Positions 15,321 through 24,043 of a DNA stretch of 64,000 bases are shown here, piece after piece. This DNA is from Tenacibaculum sp. Bg11-29. GTDB lineage: Bacteria > Bacteroidota > Bacteroidia > Flavobacteriales > Flavobacteriaceae. The position numbers were made by a program, and so were the translations under genes. Each line of letters opens with the position of its first letter. Positions within the stretch are counted from its first letter, which is position 1. The stretch lies in the NCBI RefSeq assembly GCF_002836595.1, contig NZ_PJBB01000003.1, positions 1,859,001 through 1,923,000 of the forward strand. The letters are read 5' to 3'. The notes under the pieces were generated by a model. That model saw nothing but the letters and a program-made list of their open reading frames with translations, made no database searches and was not told where the DNA came from.

Positions 15321-18300
15321 TTACTTTAAAGAGAATATTGCAGTTTCTTTAAAAGGTGAAATATTTATATTTTGAACCGATTTTTTATAAGTTAACCAAT
15401 CTTTATTAAAAAAGGTGTTCGTTTTCTTTAAGCCTTCTTCCAAAGAACTTTTAAACTGATTGATTAATTGTTTTTCAGTATTTGTTTGTTTTCCAAATCT
15501 ACTACCAGCATACCATCTAGCACTCCCTAAACGTTGATTTATAGTTACTGTTGGATTACGTGTAATTCCTTGACGTTTATCTATTTTTCCTAAATACAAA
15601 GCAATTAGTTTATCTATTTTTTTTATAATTTCTTTAGATGACGCTATTGCTTTTTTATATTTTTTCTTGTCTTCTTTTGTTAATTTAGATTTTAATGAAC
15701 TAGCAGTGTTTTTACTTTCTACTAATTGTTTTACAACATCAGCAATTTTTTCTTGATAGGTTTCAAGTTTTTTATTCGCTGAATATTTTTGATTGATAGC
15801 TTCTTTAGAAATTTGTAAACGTGGATCAAATTCAACATTTATATTTTGCTCAGAAACAGCAGTACCAAATGACATTCTTAATTTATAAACCCCAGGTTTA
15901 ACAGATACACCACCAGGTTCTTTGGTTTGTTTTTTTATTTTTCTAGAGGCTCTAGCAACACCTTTTTCTCTTAAATACCAAGTTGTTTTGTGTATACCAT
16001 TTTCTTTTGGAGCTTTAAATTTTAATGTTCTAATTTGTCTTACTCCATCAAAAATTTCTAACTTTATTGAGTCGTGTTTAATCTTATTTTCTGCAGTATT
16101 ACTAGCTGTACTAGAATCAATATTATTCTTGCTTTTCTTTTTTATTTCCTTTTTGTCAACTTTATTAGGCTTGTTAATGTAATAAGAAATAATAGCACCA
16201 CGTTTTCTGTTTTCTCCCTGATATATTGCATCAGCCCCAAATCGACTACCTGTTGGTTGTTGTGTTGCAGCTTGATAAGCAGTTGGAGGAGTAAATAATT
16301 TTAATTTTTTAGTAATTACATTATTATTCGCAATTGCTCTTAGCGGACGAATATCATCTAAAACCCAAGCAGCTCTTCCAAAAGTACCTATTATTAAATC
16401 GTTTTCTCTGGTGTGAATTACTAAATCTTTTACAGGAACAGTAGGGAAGCCTTCTGTCCATTTTGTCCATTTATTACCAGCGTTAATAGAAATATATAAA
16501 CCATCATCAGTACCTAAAAATAGTAAGTTTTTATTTTCAGGATCTTCAACAATACATAAAGCGTAACTTTGTACATCATTTTTGCTTACAATACGTTCCC
16601 ATGTTTTACCATAATTTTTTGTTCTGTAGGCATAAGGTGTATAATTAAAACGACGATAATCATTTGCAACTAATAAAGCTTCTCCTTTATTTTTATTAGA
16701 TGCTTTAATTTGAGTAATCCAACTGTTTTCAGGTAAGTCTTTTATGTTTTTAGAAACGTTTGTCCAAGTTGCACCACCATTTTTAGTAATATGTACTTGT
16801 CCGTCATCAGTAGCAGCCCATAACATATCTTTTTCAAGAGAAGAAGGCTCTACAACTAAAACAGTACAATGATTTTCGGCACCAGTAGCATCCATCGTTA
16901 AACCACCACTTTCAGCTTGTTTTAATTTTTTTGGGTTATTGGTTGATAAGTCTGGTGAAATTACACTCCATGTTAATCCTTTGTCTGTAGATTTATGTAC
17001 AAATTGACTACCGAAATAGAGAGTTGAGTTATCAAAGGGGTCAATATTAATGGCAGCATTCCAATTAAAACGTAATTTTACTTTTGAATCTGAATGTGTA
17101 GGACGTACAGTGTAGTTGTTTCCTGTTTTGTAATCGTAGCGTGAAACAAATCCTTGCTGGCTCATTGTCCAACCATAACGAGAATTATCTTTATCGGGAA
17201 CAACATCAAAACCATCACCAAAGCTAATTTCTTGCCAGTACGAATTTCTAATTCCTTGTGTTTTCCATACATATGCAGGGCCACGCCAAGAACCATTATC
17301 CTGCATCCCTCCATATACGTTATATGGATATTCATTGTCAACATTTATATGGTAAAATTGAGCAATAGGAAGATTACCAATAAACCGCCATGTTTTACCT
17401 CCGTCTTTAGTAATATTTAAACCACCATCATTACCATCAATCATAAATTTTCCGTTTGTTGGATGTATCCACCAAGCGTGATGGTCAGGGTGTACACCAT
17501 TGTCTACTCCATAAGCAGGCATTAATTGTTTAAATGATTTTCCGCCATCTTGTGATACGTTTATATAGGTAAAAACGGTATATAATCTATTTTCATTTTG
17601 TGGATCTACATAGATTTCAGAATAATAGAAAGGACGATTTCCAATACCTGGTTTATCATTTATTTTTTCCCATTTAAAACCGCCATCTTCACTTTTATAC
17701 AAAGCATTTTTAGTTGCTTCAACTAAAGCATAAATAACATCAGGGTTTGAACGAGATATAGCAACACCAATTCTTCCTAATTCTCCTTTAGGGAAACCTT
17801 CTTTTTGTGTGATTTTTTTCCAATTTTCACCACCATCATGAGTAATGTACATACCACTTCCTTTTCCTCCAGATTTAAAAAACCAAGGATCACGTTTATG
17901 TTCCCACATGGTTGCAATTAATTTATTTGGGTTAGAAGGATCCATAATTAAATCTGCAGCACCTGTTTTTATGTTGTTGTATAAAATTTGTTTCCAAGTT
18001 TTACCACCATTTGTAGTTTTATAAACACCACGTTCTTCATGTTCTCCCCATGGCGAACCTATAGCAGCAACGTATACTATATTAGGGTTTGTAGGATCAA
18101 TTATTACACGATGAATATGGCGTGTTTTTTCTAAGCCCATAGCTTTCCAAGTTTTACCACCATCTAATGATTTATAGATACCAAAACCACCGTTTAAACT
18201 ATTTCTTGGGTTTCCTTCTCCTGTTCCTGCCCAAATAACACTTGGGTTTGATTGTTGAATTGCAATTGCACCAATCGAAGCTGTTAATTCTTTTTCGAAA

Positions 18301-18533
18301 ATAGGCTTCCATTTAATTCCACCAGAGGTAGATTTCCATATTCCACCAGAAGCTGTACCAACATACATTATATCTGGATTAGATTGTACAACATCTATCG
18401 TTGTAACTCTTCCGCTCATTCCACCAGGACCAATGTTTCTTGGTTTCATGTTTTTTACCATATCCATAGAAAATTCTTGAGAGAATAGGATTGTAGTGAC
18501 TAGTAAAAATAAGATTGAAAATAGTCTTTTCAT
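15321..18533 (-). CDS. Large secreted BNR/sortilin-type beta-propeller protein
   Basis: A 1,070-residue protein with a signal peptide (MKRLFSILFLLVTTILFSQ). The ATG at 18533 was chosen; a TTG at 18584 adds residues with no signal character. Residues ~20-740 hold many BNR/Asp-box-like repeats (GGKTWK, DGGKTW, DGGENWK, NAGNKWT), as in VPS10/sortilin propellers and xyloglucanase-like propellers. Residues ~790-880 include a PATH-like beta region (KTTWYLREKG), and the C-terminal ~170 residues are helical, containing the RQGITRNPT segment. Such proteins are common in Bacteroidota but their ligand is unknown. Enzyme activity is not shown. Confidence 0.85.
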   Translation of the reverse strand: MKRLFSILFLLVTTILFSQEFSMDMVKNMKPRNIGPGGMSGRVTTIDVVQSNPDIMYVGTASGGIWKSTSGGIKWKPIFEKELTASIGAIAIQQSNPSVIWAGTGEGNPRNSLNGGFGIYKSLDGGKTWKAMGLEKTRHIHRVIIDPTNPNIVYVAAIGSPWGEHEERGVYKTTNGGKTWKQILYNNIKTGAADLIMDPSNPNKLIATMWEHKRDPWFFKSGGKGSGMYITHDGGENWKKITQKEGFPKGELGRIGVAISRSNPDVIYALVEATKNALYKSEDGGFKWEKINDKPGIGNRPFYYSEIYVDPQNENRLYTVFTYINVSQDGGKSFKQLMPAYGVDNGVHPDHHAWWIHPTNGKFMIDGNDGGLNITKDGGKTWRFIGNLPIAQFYHINVDNEYPYNVYGGMQDNGSWRGPAYVWKTQGIRNSYWQEISFGDGFDVVPDKDNSRYGWTMSQQGFVSRYDYKTGNNYTVRPTHSDSKVKLRFNWNAAINIDPFDNSTLYFGSQFVHKSTDKGLTWSVISPDLSTNNPKKLKQAESGGLTMDATGAENHCTVLVVEPSSLEKDMLWAATDDGQVHITKNGGATWTNVSKNIKDLPENSWITQIKASNKNKGEALLVANDYRRFNYTPYAYRTKNYGKTWERIVSKNDVQSYALCIVEDPENKNLLFLGTDDGLYISINAGNKWTKWTEGFPTVPVKDLVIHTRENDLIIGTFGRAAWVLDDIRPLRAIANNNVITKKLKLFTPPTAYQAATQQPTGSRFGADAIYQGENRKRGAIISYYINKPNKVDKKEIKKKSKNNIDSSTASNTAENKIKHDSIKLEIFDGVRQIRTLKFKAPKENGIHKTTWYLREKGVARASRKIKKQTKEPGGVSVKPGVYKLRMSFGTAVSEQNINVEFDPRLQISKEAINQKYSANKKLETYQEKIADVVKQLVESKNTASSLKSKLTKEDKKKYKKAIASSKEIIKKIDKLIALYLGKIDKRQGITRNPTVTINQRLGSARWYAGSRFGKQTNTEKQLINQFKSSLEEGLKKTNTFFNKDWLTYKKSVQNINISPFKETAIFSLK

Positions 18534-18572
18534 TATAATTAGTTTGATTGTAGAGAACAAGTTACAAAATAG

Positions 18573-18602
18573 AAAAACACTCAATATTTATTGAGTGTTT
18601 TT
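18573..18602 (-). terminator. Terminator after the RHH-type gene
   Basis: Stem AAAAACACTCAA / TTGAGTGTTTTT with a 6-base loop, 26 bases after the small gene ending at 18628 on the - strand. Confidence 0.85.
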
Positions 18603-18627
18603 TAACATATAATTAAGAAGTTAATGG

Positions 18628-18792
18628 TTATTCTTCTTTCTTTTTAGGTTCGCGTTTGGCTTCTTTAAGTGCTTGCATAAGCATCCATTCGATTTGCCCG
18701 TTTGTAGAACGGAATTCGTCTGCAGCCCATTTTTCAATAGCTTTTATCATGTCTTCATTTATGCGAAGTGCAAATGCTTTCTTCTTAGCCAT
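18628..18792 (-). CDS. Small Arc-like ribbon-helix-helix protein
   Basis: A 54-residue protein: MAKKKAFALRINEDMIKAIE, then KWAADEFRSTNGQIEWML and a lysine/glutamate-rich tail. The beta strand (KAFALRI), the two helices and the FRSTNGQIEWML segment match Arc-family ribbon-helix-helix DNA-binding proteins found near SPFH genes in Flavobacteria. No toxin partner is visible. It probably belongs with the SPFH/DUF4177 group just upstream on the same strand. Confidence 0.8.
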   Translation of the reverse strand: MAKKKAFALRINEDMIKAIEKWAADEFRSTNGQIEWMLMQALKEAKREPKKKEE

Positions 18793-19002
18793 TCTTATTT
18801 TTTTACAAAGGTAATAACGGTTTTTATTAAATTTTCTGATTTTTCACTTTTATTATATCCTTTTTTAAAACGTGAAAATATTTATTGTTATTAATTATTA
18901 TTGTTGTTGTGGGGGTATCTTTTTTAATTCTTTCGGGTTTTACTTTTGCAAAAGAAGTAATGATATTAAAAGAACATATAATTATAAATGTGATTATTCT
19001 AA

Positions 19003-19506
19003 TCATAACAATTTGTTTTTATAGGTTTCTAAAACACGTTTTACATCATCTTGTTTTTGAGTCCCTATTAATAATTTTTTTCCTTTTTTTAATTCAATTT
19101 GAATACCTATGTTTCCAGATACATTAATTGCATTTCCCTTTTTTTTATTAAAAGTATATCTTAAGCCCCAACCACCATATTCTATGATTGGATTATAATT
19201 TCTGATATAAATTTAATCAATAACTTTCCAAGAAATTTTTCTATCATTAAAATGAAAAGGAATAAACTTATAATGTATTCCTATTTCATCAATTTTAGTT
19301 TTAAGTGTTGCTTTATAAATTAAGAGATGAACTAAAATAATTAGAATAATAGATCCTAAAGAAGATTTATTAGCAGTCAGACTTTTATCTACATTGCCTA
19401 TCCATTCTTTATTAATAATAATAACTGTAGGAAGAATTGCAGTAATCGTCATAACTATATGTAGCCAAGTTTGTGTAAAACGTTGTTCTTCTTTAAAAAC
19501 TTTCAT
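19003..19506 (-). pseudogene. PH-domain-like membrane protein gene, broken by one in-frame stop
   Basis: The first 97 codons (from ATG 19506) encode two membrane helices (ILPTVIIINKEW is not part of them; helices at about 17-33 and 51-66) and the start of a beta domain, ending KISWKVID. A TAA at 19213-19215 interrupts, then the same frame goes on with IYIRNYNPIIEYGGWGLRY, later NAINVSGNIGIQIELKKGKK and a natural TGA at 19003-19005. The tail after the stop is clearly of the same family (EYGGWGLR, SGN.G.Q.ELK.GKK..IGTQK). One base change would give an intact 167-residue protein. Either a recent pseudogene or a sequencing error. Confidence 0.8.
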
Positions 19507-19508
19507 TA

Positions 19509-19667
19509 CTATCTGTTTTTATCTCTTTCAAAAGTTATTCTGGCAGAATTTTCTGCAATATGAATAACTCTCCATCCATCTCTAGCGTATTCATTCAAGA
19601 AATCTTCTAACCTTTGATTATTGTTCGAAAATCCCATTTTCCAATTCATTACTTTATATTCTTTCAT
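19509..19667 (-). CDS. DUF4177 domain small protein
   Basis: A 52-residue protein: MKEYKVMNWKMGFSNNNQRL, EDFLNEYARDGWRVIHI and a short charged end. The pattern of a beta strand, a helix with the LNEYARDGWR turn and a final strand is that of DUF4177. Ends 3 bases before the broken membrane gene. Function unknown. Confidence 0.8.
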   Translation of the reverse strand: MKEYKVMNWKMGFSNNNQRLEDFLNEYARDGWRVIHIAENSARITFERDKNR

Positions 19668-19672
19668 TACTT

Positions 19673-19759
19673 TTATTTTTTAGGTTGATTAAGTAAAGCT
19701 AGTCTAATATCAATTGCGATTTCTGCTCCACAACCTATTGAAACACCTAGCGCATTTTT
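19673..19759 (-). pseudogene. Possible remnant of a small glycine-rich membrane protein
   Basis: Directly after the SPFH stop codon, in the same frame, 28 codons read KNALGVSIGCGAEIAIDIRL and a short LLNQPKK end. No start codon is available. The GVSIGCGAEIAI part resembles glycine-zipper proteins often coded next to SPFH genes in Flavobacteria. It could be a decayed gene or chance. Confidence 0.25.
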
Positions 19760-20620
19760 TTAATGACTCAATGTTCCTGTGTTTACGACAGGTGAAGCTT
19801 CCTTATCTCCACATAGTATAACTAATAGGTTACTAACCATAGCTGCTTTACGTTCCTCGTCTAGCTGAACTATTTCTCTTTTATTTAATTCTTCTAAAGC
19901 CATTTCTACCATTTCTACAGCTCCTTGTACGATTTTATGACGAGCAGCAACAATAGCAGTTGCTTGTTGACGTTTTAGCATAGCACTTGCAATTTCTTGA
20001 GCATAGGCCAAGTAACCAATACGAGCTTCTAAGACCTCTATTCCTGCTATAGATAAACGTTCATCTATTTCTTTCTCTAAAGCTTCAGAAACTTCGTTAA
20101 CGCTAGATCGTAAAGTAATATCTTCATCATGCCCTTCATCAGCAAAGTTGTCGTAAGGATACATGCTAGCTAATTTTCTAACAGCTGCATCAGTTTGAAC
20201 GCGAACAAAATTTTCATAATTATCTACGTCAAAAGCAGCCTTATAGGTGTTTGTTACACGCCAAACTAAAATGGTAGAAATCATTATTGGATTTCCTAAT
20301 TTATCATTTACTTTTAAACGTTCACTATCAAAATTACTTGCTCTTAATGATACTGTTTTCTTTTTATATAATGGATTTGCCCAAAATAAACCATTGTCTT
20401 TTATCGTTCCAACATACTTACCGAAAAGTAAAATTACTTTAGAGGTATTTGGGTTTACTAAAATAAAACCAAATAATCCAAAAAAACCAATAAGACTAAC
20501 AAGAAGGTAAACAGGGGTGTCTTTGTTTACTGTCATTACTATTCCTCCAACTAATAATATTAATACTACTAATAACATTAAATAACCGTTGGCTGGTTTT
20601 ATTGTTTTTTCTGTTTTCAT
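19760..20620 (-). CDS. SPFH domain (stomatin/prohibitin-like) membrane protein
   Basis: A 286-residue protein with two adjacent N-terminal membrane helices (about 13-29 and 35-53) and an SPFH domain at about 65-230: GLFWANPLYKKKTVSLR, then NPIMISTILVWRV and IDERLSIAGIEVLEARIGYL, followed by a helical region (EIASAMLKRQQATAIV). SPFH proteins assemble into rings in membrane microdomains, often with proteases. The small genes downstream (DUF4177, PH-like, RHH) lie on the same strand and may form one unit with it. Confidence 0.88.
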   Translation of the reverse strand: MKTEKTIKPANGYLMLLVVLILLVGGIVMTVNKDTPVYLLVSLIGFFGLFGFILVNPNTSKVILLFGKYVGTIKDNGLFWANPLYKKKTVSLRASNFDSERLKVNDKLGNPIMISTILVWRVTNTYKAAFDVDNYENFVRVQTDAAVRKLASMYPYDNFADEGHDEDITLRSSVNEVSEALEKEIDERLSIAGIEVLEARIGYLAYAQEIASAMLKRQQATAIVAARHKIVQGAVEMVEMALEELNKREIVQLDEERKAAMVSNLLVILCGDKEASPVVNTGTLSH

Positions 20621-20739
20621 ATGTTTTTATTTAAAATGATATTAAAATGATATCACAAAGATATGAGCTAATTTATGTTAAAACCAAATTTTTGAGTATA
20701 TATTTTATATTTTAGCGGAAAACTAATACGAATTTATTT

Positions 20740-21528
20740 ATGAAAAACAAGGTATTATTACTGTTCTGTACTTTTTTAATAAGTGTTTCATCTATAGCAA
20801 ATAATGATGATGTTTGGGGGCCAACAGGTCATAGAGCTACAGGGAAAATAGCTGAGAATAATTTAACTAAAAAGGCTAAGAGGCAGATAGATAAATTATT
20901 ACAAGGCGAAAGTTTAGCATTTGTGTCTACGCATGCTGATGAAATAAAGTCTGATAGAAAGAAATACGGAAAGTTTTATACATGGCACTACGTAAATATG
21001 CCATTAAATTCGACATACGAAAATGAAGATAAAAATCCGAAAGGAGATTTAATTACGGGAGTTAGAACGTGTGTGAAAATTTTAAAAGACGAAAAAAGTT
21101 CTATTGAAGATAAGCGTTTTCATTTAAAAATGTTGGTACATTTAATAGGTGATTTACATCAACCAATGCATATTGGACAAAAGGAAGATAAAGGAGGAAA
21201 TAGCATACAGGTACAATGGCATGGTAAGGGCTCTAATTTACATAGAGTATGGGATGAGGATTTGATTAGTAAATGGAATATGAGTTATTTAGAATTAGCT
21301 AATAATGCTAAAGACTTGTCTAAAGAGCAAGTTAAAGTAATTCAAAAGGGTGATGTTTTAGATTGGATGAAGGATACTCATAAGCTTACTAAAAAAGTTT
21401 ATGGTTCAGCTAAAAAGGGTGATAAACTGCGTTATCGTTACTCATATGATTATTTTCCTACTGTAAGAGAGCAATTACAAAAAGGAGGTTTACGTTTAGC
21501 AAAATTATTAAACGAGATTTTTAGTTAA
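20740..21528 (+). CDS. S1/P1 family nuclease
   Basis: A 262-residue exported protein with a signal peptide of about 20 residues. The mature N-terminus begins near W26 in WGPTGHR, whose Trp and His are zinc ligands in S1/P1 nucleases. Further ligand segments are FVSTHADEI, WHYVNMPL, HLIGDLHQPMHIG and NLHRVWDEDLI. The enzymes cut single-stranded DNA and RNA and can remove 3' phosphates in the periplasm or outside the cell. Single gene, divergent from the SPFH gene and followed by a terminator. Confidence 0.92.
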   Translation: MKNKVLLLFCTFLISVSSIANNDDVWGPTGHRATGKIAENNLTKKAKRQIDKLLQGESLAFVSTHADEIKSDRKKYGKFYTWHYVNMPLNSTYENEDKNPKGDLITGVRTCVKILKDEKSSIEDKRFHLKMLVHLIGDLHQPMHIGQKEDKGGNSIQVQWHGKGSNLHRVWDEDLISKWNMSYLELANNAKDLSKEQVKVIQKGDVLDWMKDTHKLTKKVYGSAKKGDKLRYRYSYDYFPTVREQLQKGGLRLAKLLNEIFS

Positions 21529-21550
21529 GAATAAAATATGTTAACATATG

Positions 21551-21580
21551 AAACTCGAAAGTTACGCTTTCGAGTTTTTT
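21551..21580 (+). terminator. Terminator after the S1/P1 nuclease gene
   Basis: Stem AAACTCGAAAG / CTTTCGAGTTT with a 5-base loop and a T-run, 22 bases after the stop codon. Confidence 0.9.
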
Positions 21581-21621
21581 TGTTATTTGTAGTATCTATT
21601 TTCTTTGCGAATTGTAGTTGT

Positions 21622-22131
21622 TTATTTATTGAGTGTTTTCTTATTTTTTTTTATTTTCTTGATTGCCCAGTCATAATGACTAGAGGTGGCAGAAACGCAA
21701 TAACTCCCTAAACTTGTTGTTCCTGTCCAAGAAAAATGCTTTTTAATAAATAATTCATCATTAGAAAATGAATTAATTATTTTCATAGCGTTTATGTGGC
21801 TTTCTTTTAGTAATTCTATTGATTCATCATAAGGAGTTTTTTGATGTTTCTCCCAGAATTCAATATTTAATTTAGGGTACGTTTTCCAATTATAAGGTTT
21901 TGGTAAAAAGCTAGATTCTGTTCCTGATGTATTTAATTTTACCCAATTTAATAATAATTGATGCCATTCAAATAAGTGTACCAAAATATCGCGTAAGTTC
22001 TTGTCTCTATCTTCAAATGAGAAATTACTTATTTGTTCTTCTTTTGCTAAAGAATTTATTAGGTCAAATAATTTTTGAAAATTTTTCTCACTTAGATTGT
22101 TTAATTCTTCTTTTGTTTTTGGTCTAGCCAT
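21622..22131 (-). CDS. ClbS/DfsB family four-helix bundle protein
   Basis: A 169-residue cytoplasmic protein of the DUF1706/ClbS group within the DinB-like superfamily. Signature parts are MARPKTKEEL, the DILVHLFEWHQLLLNW helix, PKPYNWKTYP and the C-terminal SATSSHYDWAIKKIKK. ClbS protects colibactin producers by opening the reactive cyclopropane; most relatives, including those without a toxin cluster nearby as here, have unknown substrates. Confidence 0.85.
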   Translation of the reverse strand: MARPKTKEELNNLSEKNFQKLFDLINSLAKEEQISNFSFEDRDKNLRDILVHLFEWHQLLLNWVKLNTSGTESSFLPKPYNWKTYPKLNIEFWEKHQKTPYDESIELLKESHINAMKIINSFSNDELFIKKHFSWTGTTSLGSYCVSATSSHYDWAIKKIKKNKKTLNK

Positions 22132-22257
22132 TTTTGTAAAACTTAAATTTTTATAAATCTAATGCATAAATAATAAAGAGCAAAGAGGGTGTTAGCAGTT
22201 ATTTATATAAAAATTTTAACTTAGAATATCTTATTAAAATTAATACTCATCTGTTGC

Positions 22258-22671
22258 TTATTGTTTATTCAACTTCCATTTTGTATATCCACCAAATAAG
22301 AATAGTAGGCCAATGATTAATGCTATTATAGATTGAATCGTTTCAGGTTTTGTTGTTGTTCCTTTTAATATATTGTATGATTGTTCTCCAATTGCACGGA
22401 AAAGGTAAATAAATGCAATTGTGAAAATACCAAATTTCAAGAATGGTAATTTTCTTATTTTGCTATCAGCTAATACACCATATAGTCCAAAAACAGAAAA
22501 GATAATTGCTACAAATACAGTAAGTAAATAGGGCAATGTATGATTAATTTCAGTAAGTTTTTGCATACCCTCTTCAGTACCTGTTTTTTCAAACATTTGT
22601 TCGGCCCAAAACAACCCTATAATATGAGCAATCGCAATAATTATATTTAATATTCCACCTATTTTAAGCAT
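22258..22671 (-). CDS. Four-helix membrane protein, TetR-linked
   Basis: A 137-residue protein with four predicted membrane helices (about 4-22, 48-68, 78-97, 108-128). The family is not recognised with certainty. It overlaps the preceding membrane gene by 8 bases and ends the TetR-led unit 23611-22258. Paired small membrane proteins with a TetR regulator suggest a response to a hydrophobic compound, but this is inference. Confidence 0.65.
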   Translation of the reverse strand: MLKIGGILNIIIAIAHIIGLFWAEQMFEKTGTEEGMQKLTEINHTLPYLLTVFVAIIFSVFGLYGVLADSKIRKLPFLKFGIFTIAFIYLFRAIGEQSYNILKGTTTKPETIQSIIALIIGLLFLFGGYTKWKLNKQ

Positions 22672-23056
22672 TCTTTTTTGTTTTATTTACTCCAATAAAT
22701 GTTAAAATTGCAATAGGAAGAAAAAGTATCCATTGCGGTACTAATAAGCCATAATAAAAACCAGTAAGAATAAACGGTAAACAAAATGATAGGTTTAAAT
22801 AACCAATTGATTTTATCATTTCAGAGTTTGTTGCATATTTTTTTCCAAAGCCTGCCGATAATAAAACGGATGATGTTACTAAAAGAATAATGGTAACCAT
22901 ATGCCAAGCACCAATTAATTGAGAGCTTTTTTCGAGATTTAAAGAAGTTTCAATCATTGGGTTTACAAGCTCTAGTTGCCCGCCAATTAGGTGCATAAAA
23001 AAAGTTATAAGATTTAAAATTCCTGCAATTATCCAATATTTATTTTTTGTAATCAT
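22664..23056 (-). CDS. Four-helix membrane protein, TetR-linked
   Basis: A 130-residue protein with four predicted membrane helices and the start MITKNKYWIIAGILNLITFF. The second helix region carries GAWHMVTIILLVTSS. It resembles its neighbour in size and topology, but the two are not close copies. It begins 3 bases after the TetR stop, so co-transcription is very likely. Function unknown. Confidence 0.65.
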   Translation of the reverse strand: MITKNKYWIIAGILNLITFFMHLIGGQLELVNPMIETSLNLEKSSQLIGAWHMVTIILLVTSSVLLSAGFGKKYATNSEMIKSIGYLNLSFCLPFILTGFYYGLLVPQWILFLPIAILTFIGVNKTKKNA

Positions 23057-23059
23057 GTG

Positions 23060-23611
23060 TTAATATTTAATAAATTGATTTAGTTCTTTTTTTACTTCCT
23101 CTACGTAATTTTTACTTTGCTTCTTGTAGCGAATCATTTCATGATAGCCTATTAAATATTTGTAGAATAAAGTTGCTTTTATAAAAGCATCGCTTTCTGA
23201 AAACCCTATTTGAATTAATATACCCTTGGTGTAATCAATCCTTTGATTGTCTATTTGATCTATTAATGTTTGGATTTTCTTATCTTTAAGTGCATACCTT
23301 TTTAGAAAAAAAATGAAATCTAAGTAGGGTTCTTTCTTAAATGCTAATGCTATTAATCCATTAAATTTTTCTTTAGCTAATGGTTTACTTTCTACCGTTG
23401 TAATTATTTTGTCGGTATCAGTAGTAACCCAAAAAGATATAATTTCGCTTAAAAAATCTTTTTTTGTTTTAAAGTGCCAGTAAAAACTTGATTTATTAAC
23501 CTTTAGTTTCAGAGCCATCTTTTCAACGACTATTCCGCTAATTCCTTTTTCAGAGAATAATTTATAACCGAGCATTATCCAGTCCTCTTTTTTTGCTATT
23601 ATTTTTGGCAT
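23060..23611 (-). CDS. TetR family transcriptional regulator
   Basis: A 183-residue protein. The N-terminal helix-turn-helix lies at about 9-52 (GYKLFSEKGISGIVVEKMA, then LKVNKSSFYWHFKTKKDFL), with the typical YWHF end of the recognition helix. The remaining part is the helical ligand and dimer domain. It leads an operon with two small membrane proteins and has a possible operator in front of it (23619-23672). Confidence 0.88.
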   Translation of the reverse strand: MPKIIAKKEDWIMLGYKLFSEKGISGIVVEKMALKLKVNKSSFYWHFKTKKDFLSEIISFWVTTDTDKIITTVESKPLAKEKFNGLIALAFKKEPYLDFIFFLKRYALKDKKIQTLIDQIDNQRIDYTKGILIQIGFSESDAFIKATLFYKYLIGYHEMIRYKKQSKNYVEEVKKELNQFIKY

Positions 23612-23618
23612 TATTTAG

Positions 23619-23672
23619 ACGTTATCGTTTAATAAGGTAAATATATAAATATTATTTAATAAAGGATAACGT
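23619..23672. promoter_or_regulatory. Candidate TetR operator: inverted ACGTTATC arms
   Basis: ACGTTATC (23619-23626) and its complement GATAACGT (23665-23672) flank an AT-rich 38-base stretch 8 to 61 bases before the tetR start. This is a likely place for self-control by the TetR protein. The rest of the gap 23673-24043 shows no clear gene; on the - strand short readable pieces (NDRFILD, NGKPYKGYL) between stops hint at decayed coding sequence. Confidence 0.4.
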
Positions 23673-24043
23673 TCATTAAAATGTTTTTCTAAAAGAAAAT
23701 GAATGTGTTTAATGATGTAATCCGTACTTTAATAATAATTTTTAGAAATGGTAAATGAATATAAAATTTATAAGAATTATAGTAAATAGGAAAGTACAAC
23801 CAATGAGCTATAAATATAGCTGGTATGCTTTTAGAATAATATTTGTAGCCTTCTTAAGAGGATTGTTCAAGTAGCTACGACTTCAATATTGTGTTTTGCT
23901 AAAAGGAGAAAACACAAGAAAGTCCCGTACTTTTAGTTTGTTCTTATTTATTTTTAAATAACCTTTATAAGGCTTTCCATTTTATGGATCTAGAATAAAA
24001 CGATCATTAAATTCACTTGCTCGTTTTTATTTAAAAAATTAAT

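Noticed and set aside
15922..17420. Frames on the + strand and in a second - frame inside the BNR-repeat gene
   Set aside because: They lie wholly within a 1,070-codon gene with a clear signal peptide and repeats.
18628..18792. RHH protein as an antitoxin
   Set aside because: No toxin gene adjoins it; a link to the SPFH group is more likely.
18885..19127. 80-residue hydrophobic frame on the + strand
   Set aside because: It runs antisense to the readable tail of the broken PH-like gene, and the other strand gives a clear family sequence.
21622..22131. ClbS-like gene as sign of a genotoxin cluster
   Set aside because: No polyketide or peptide synthase gene is in the window.
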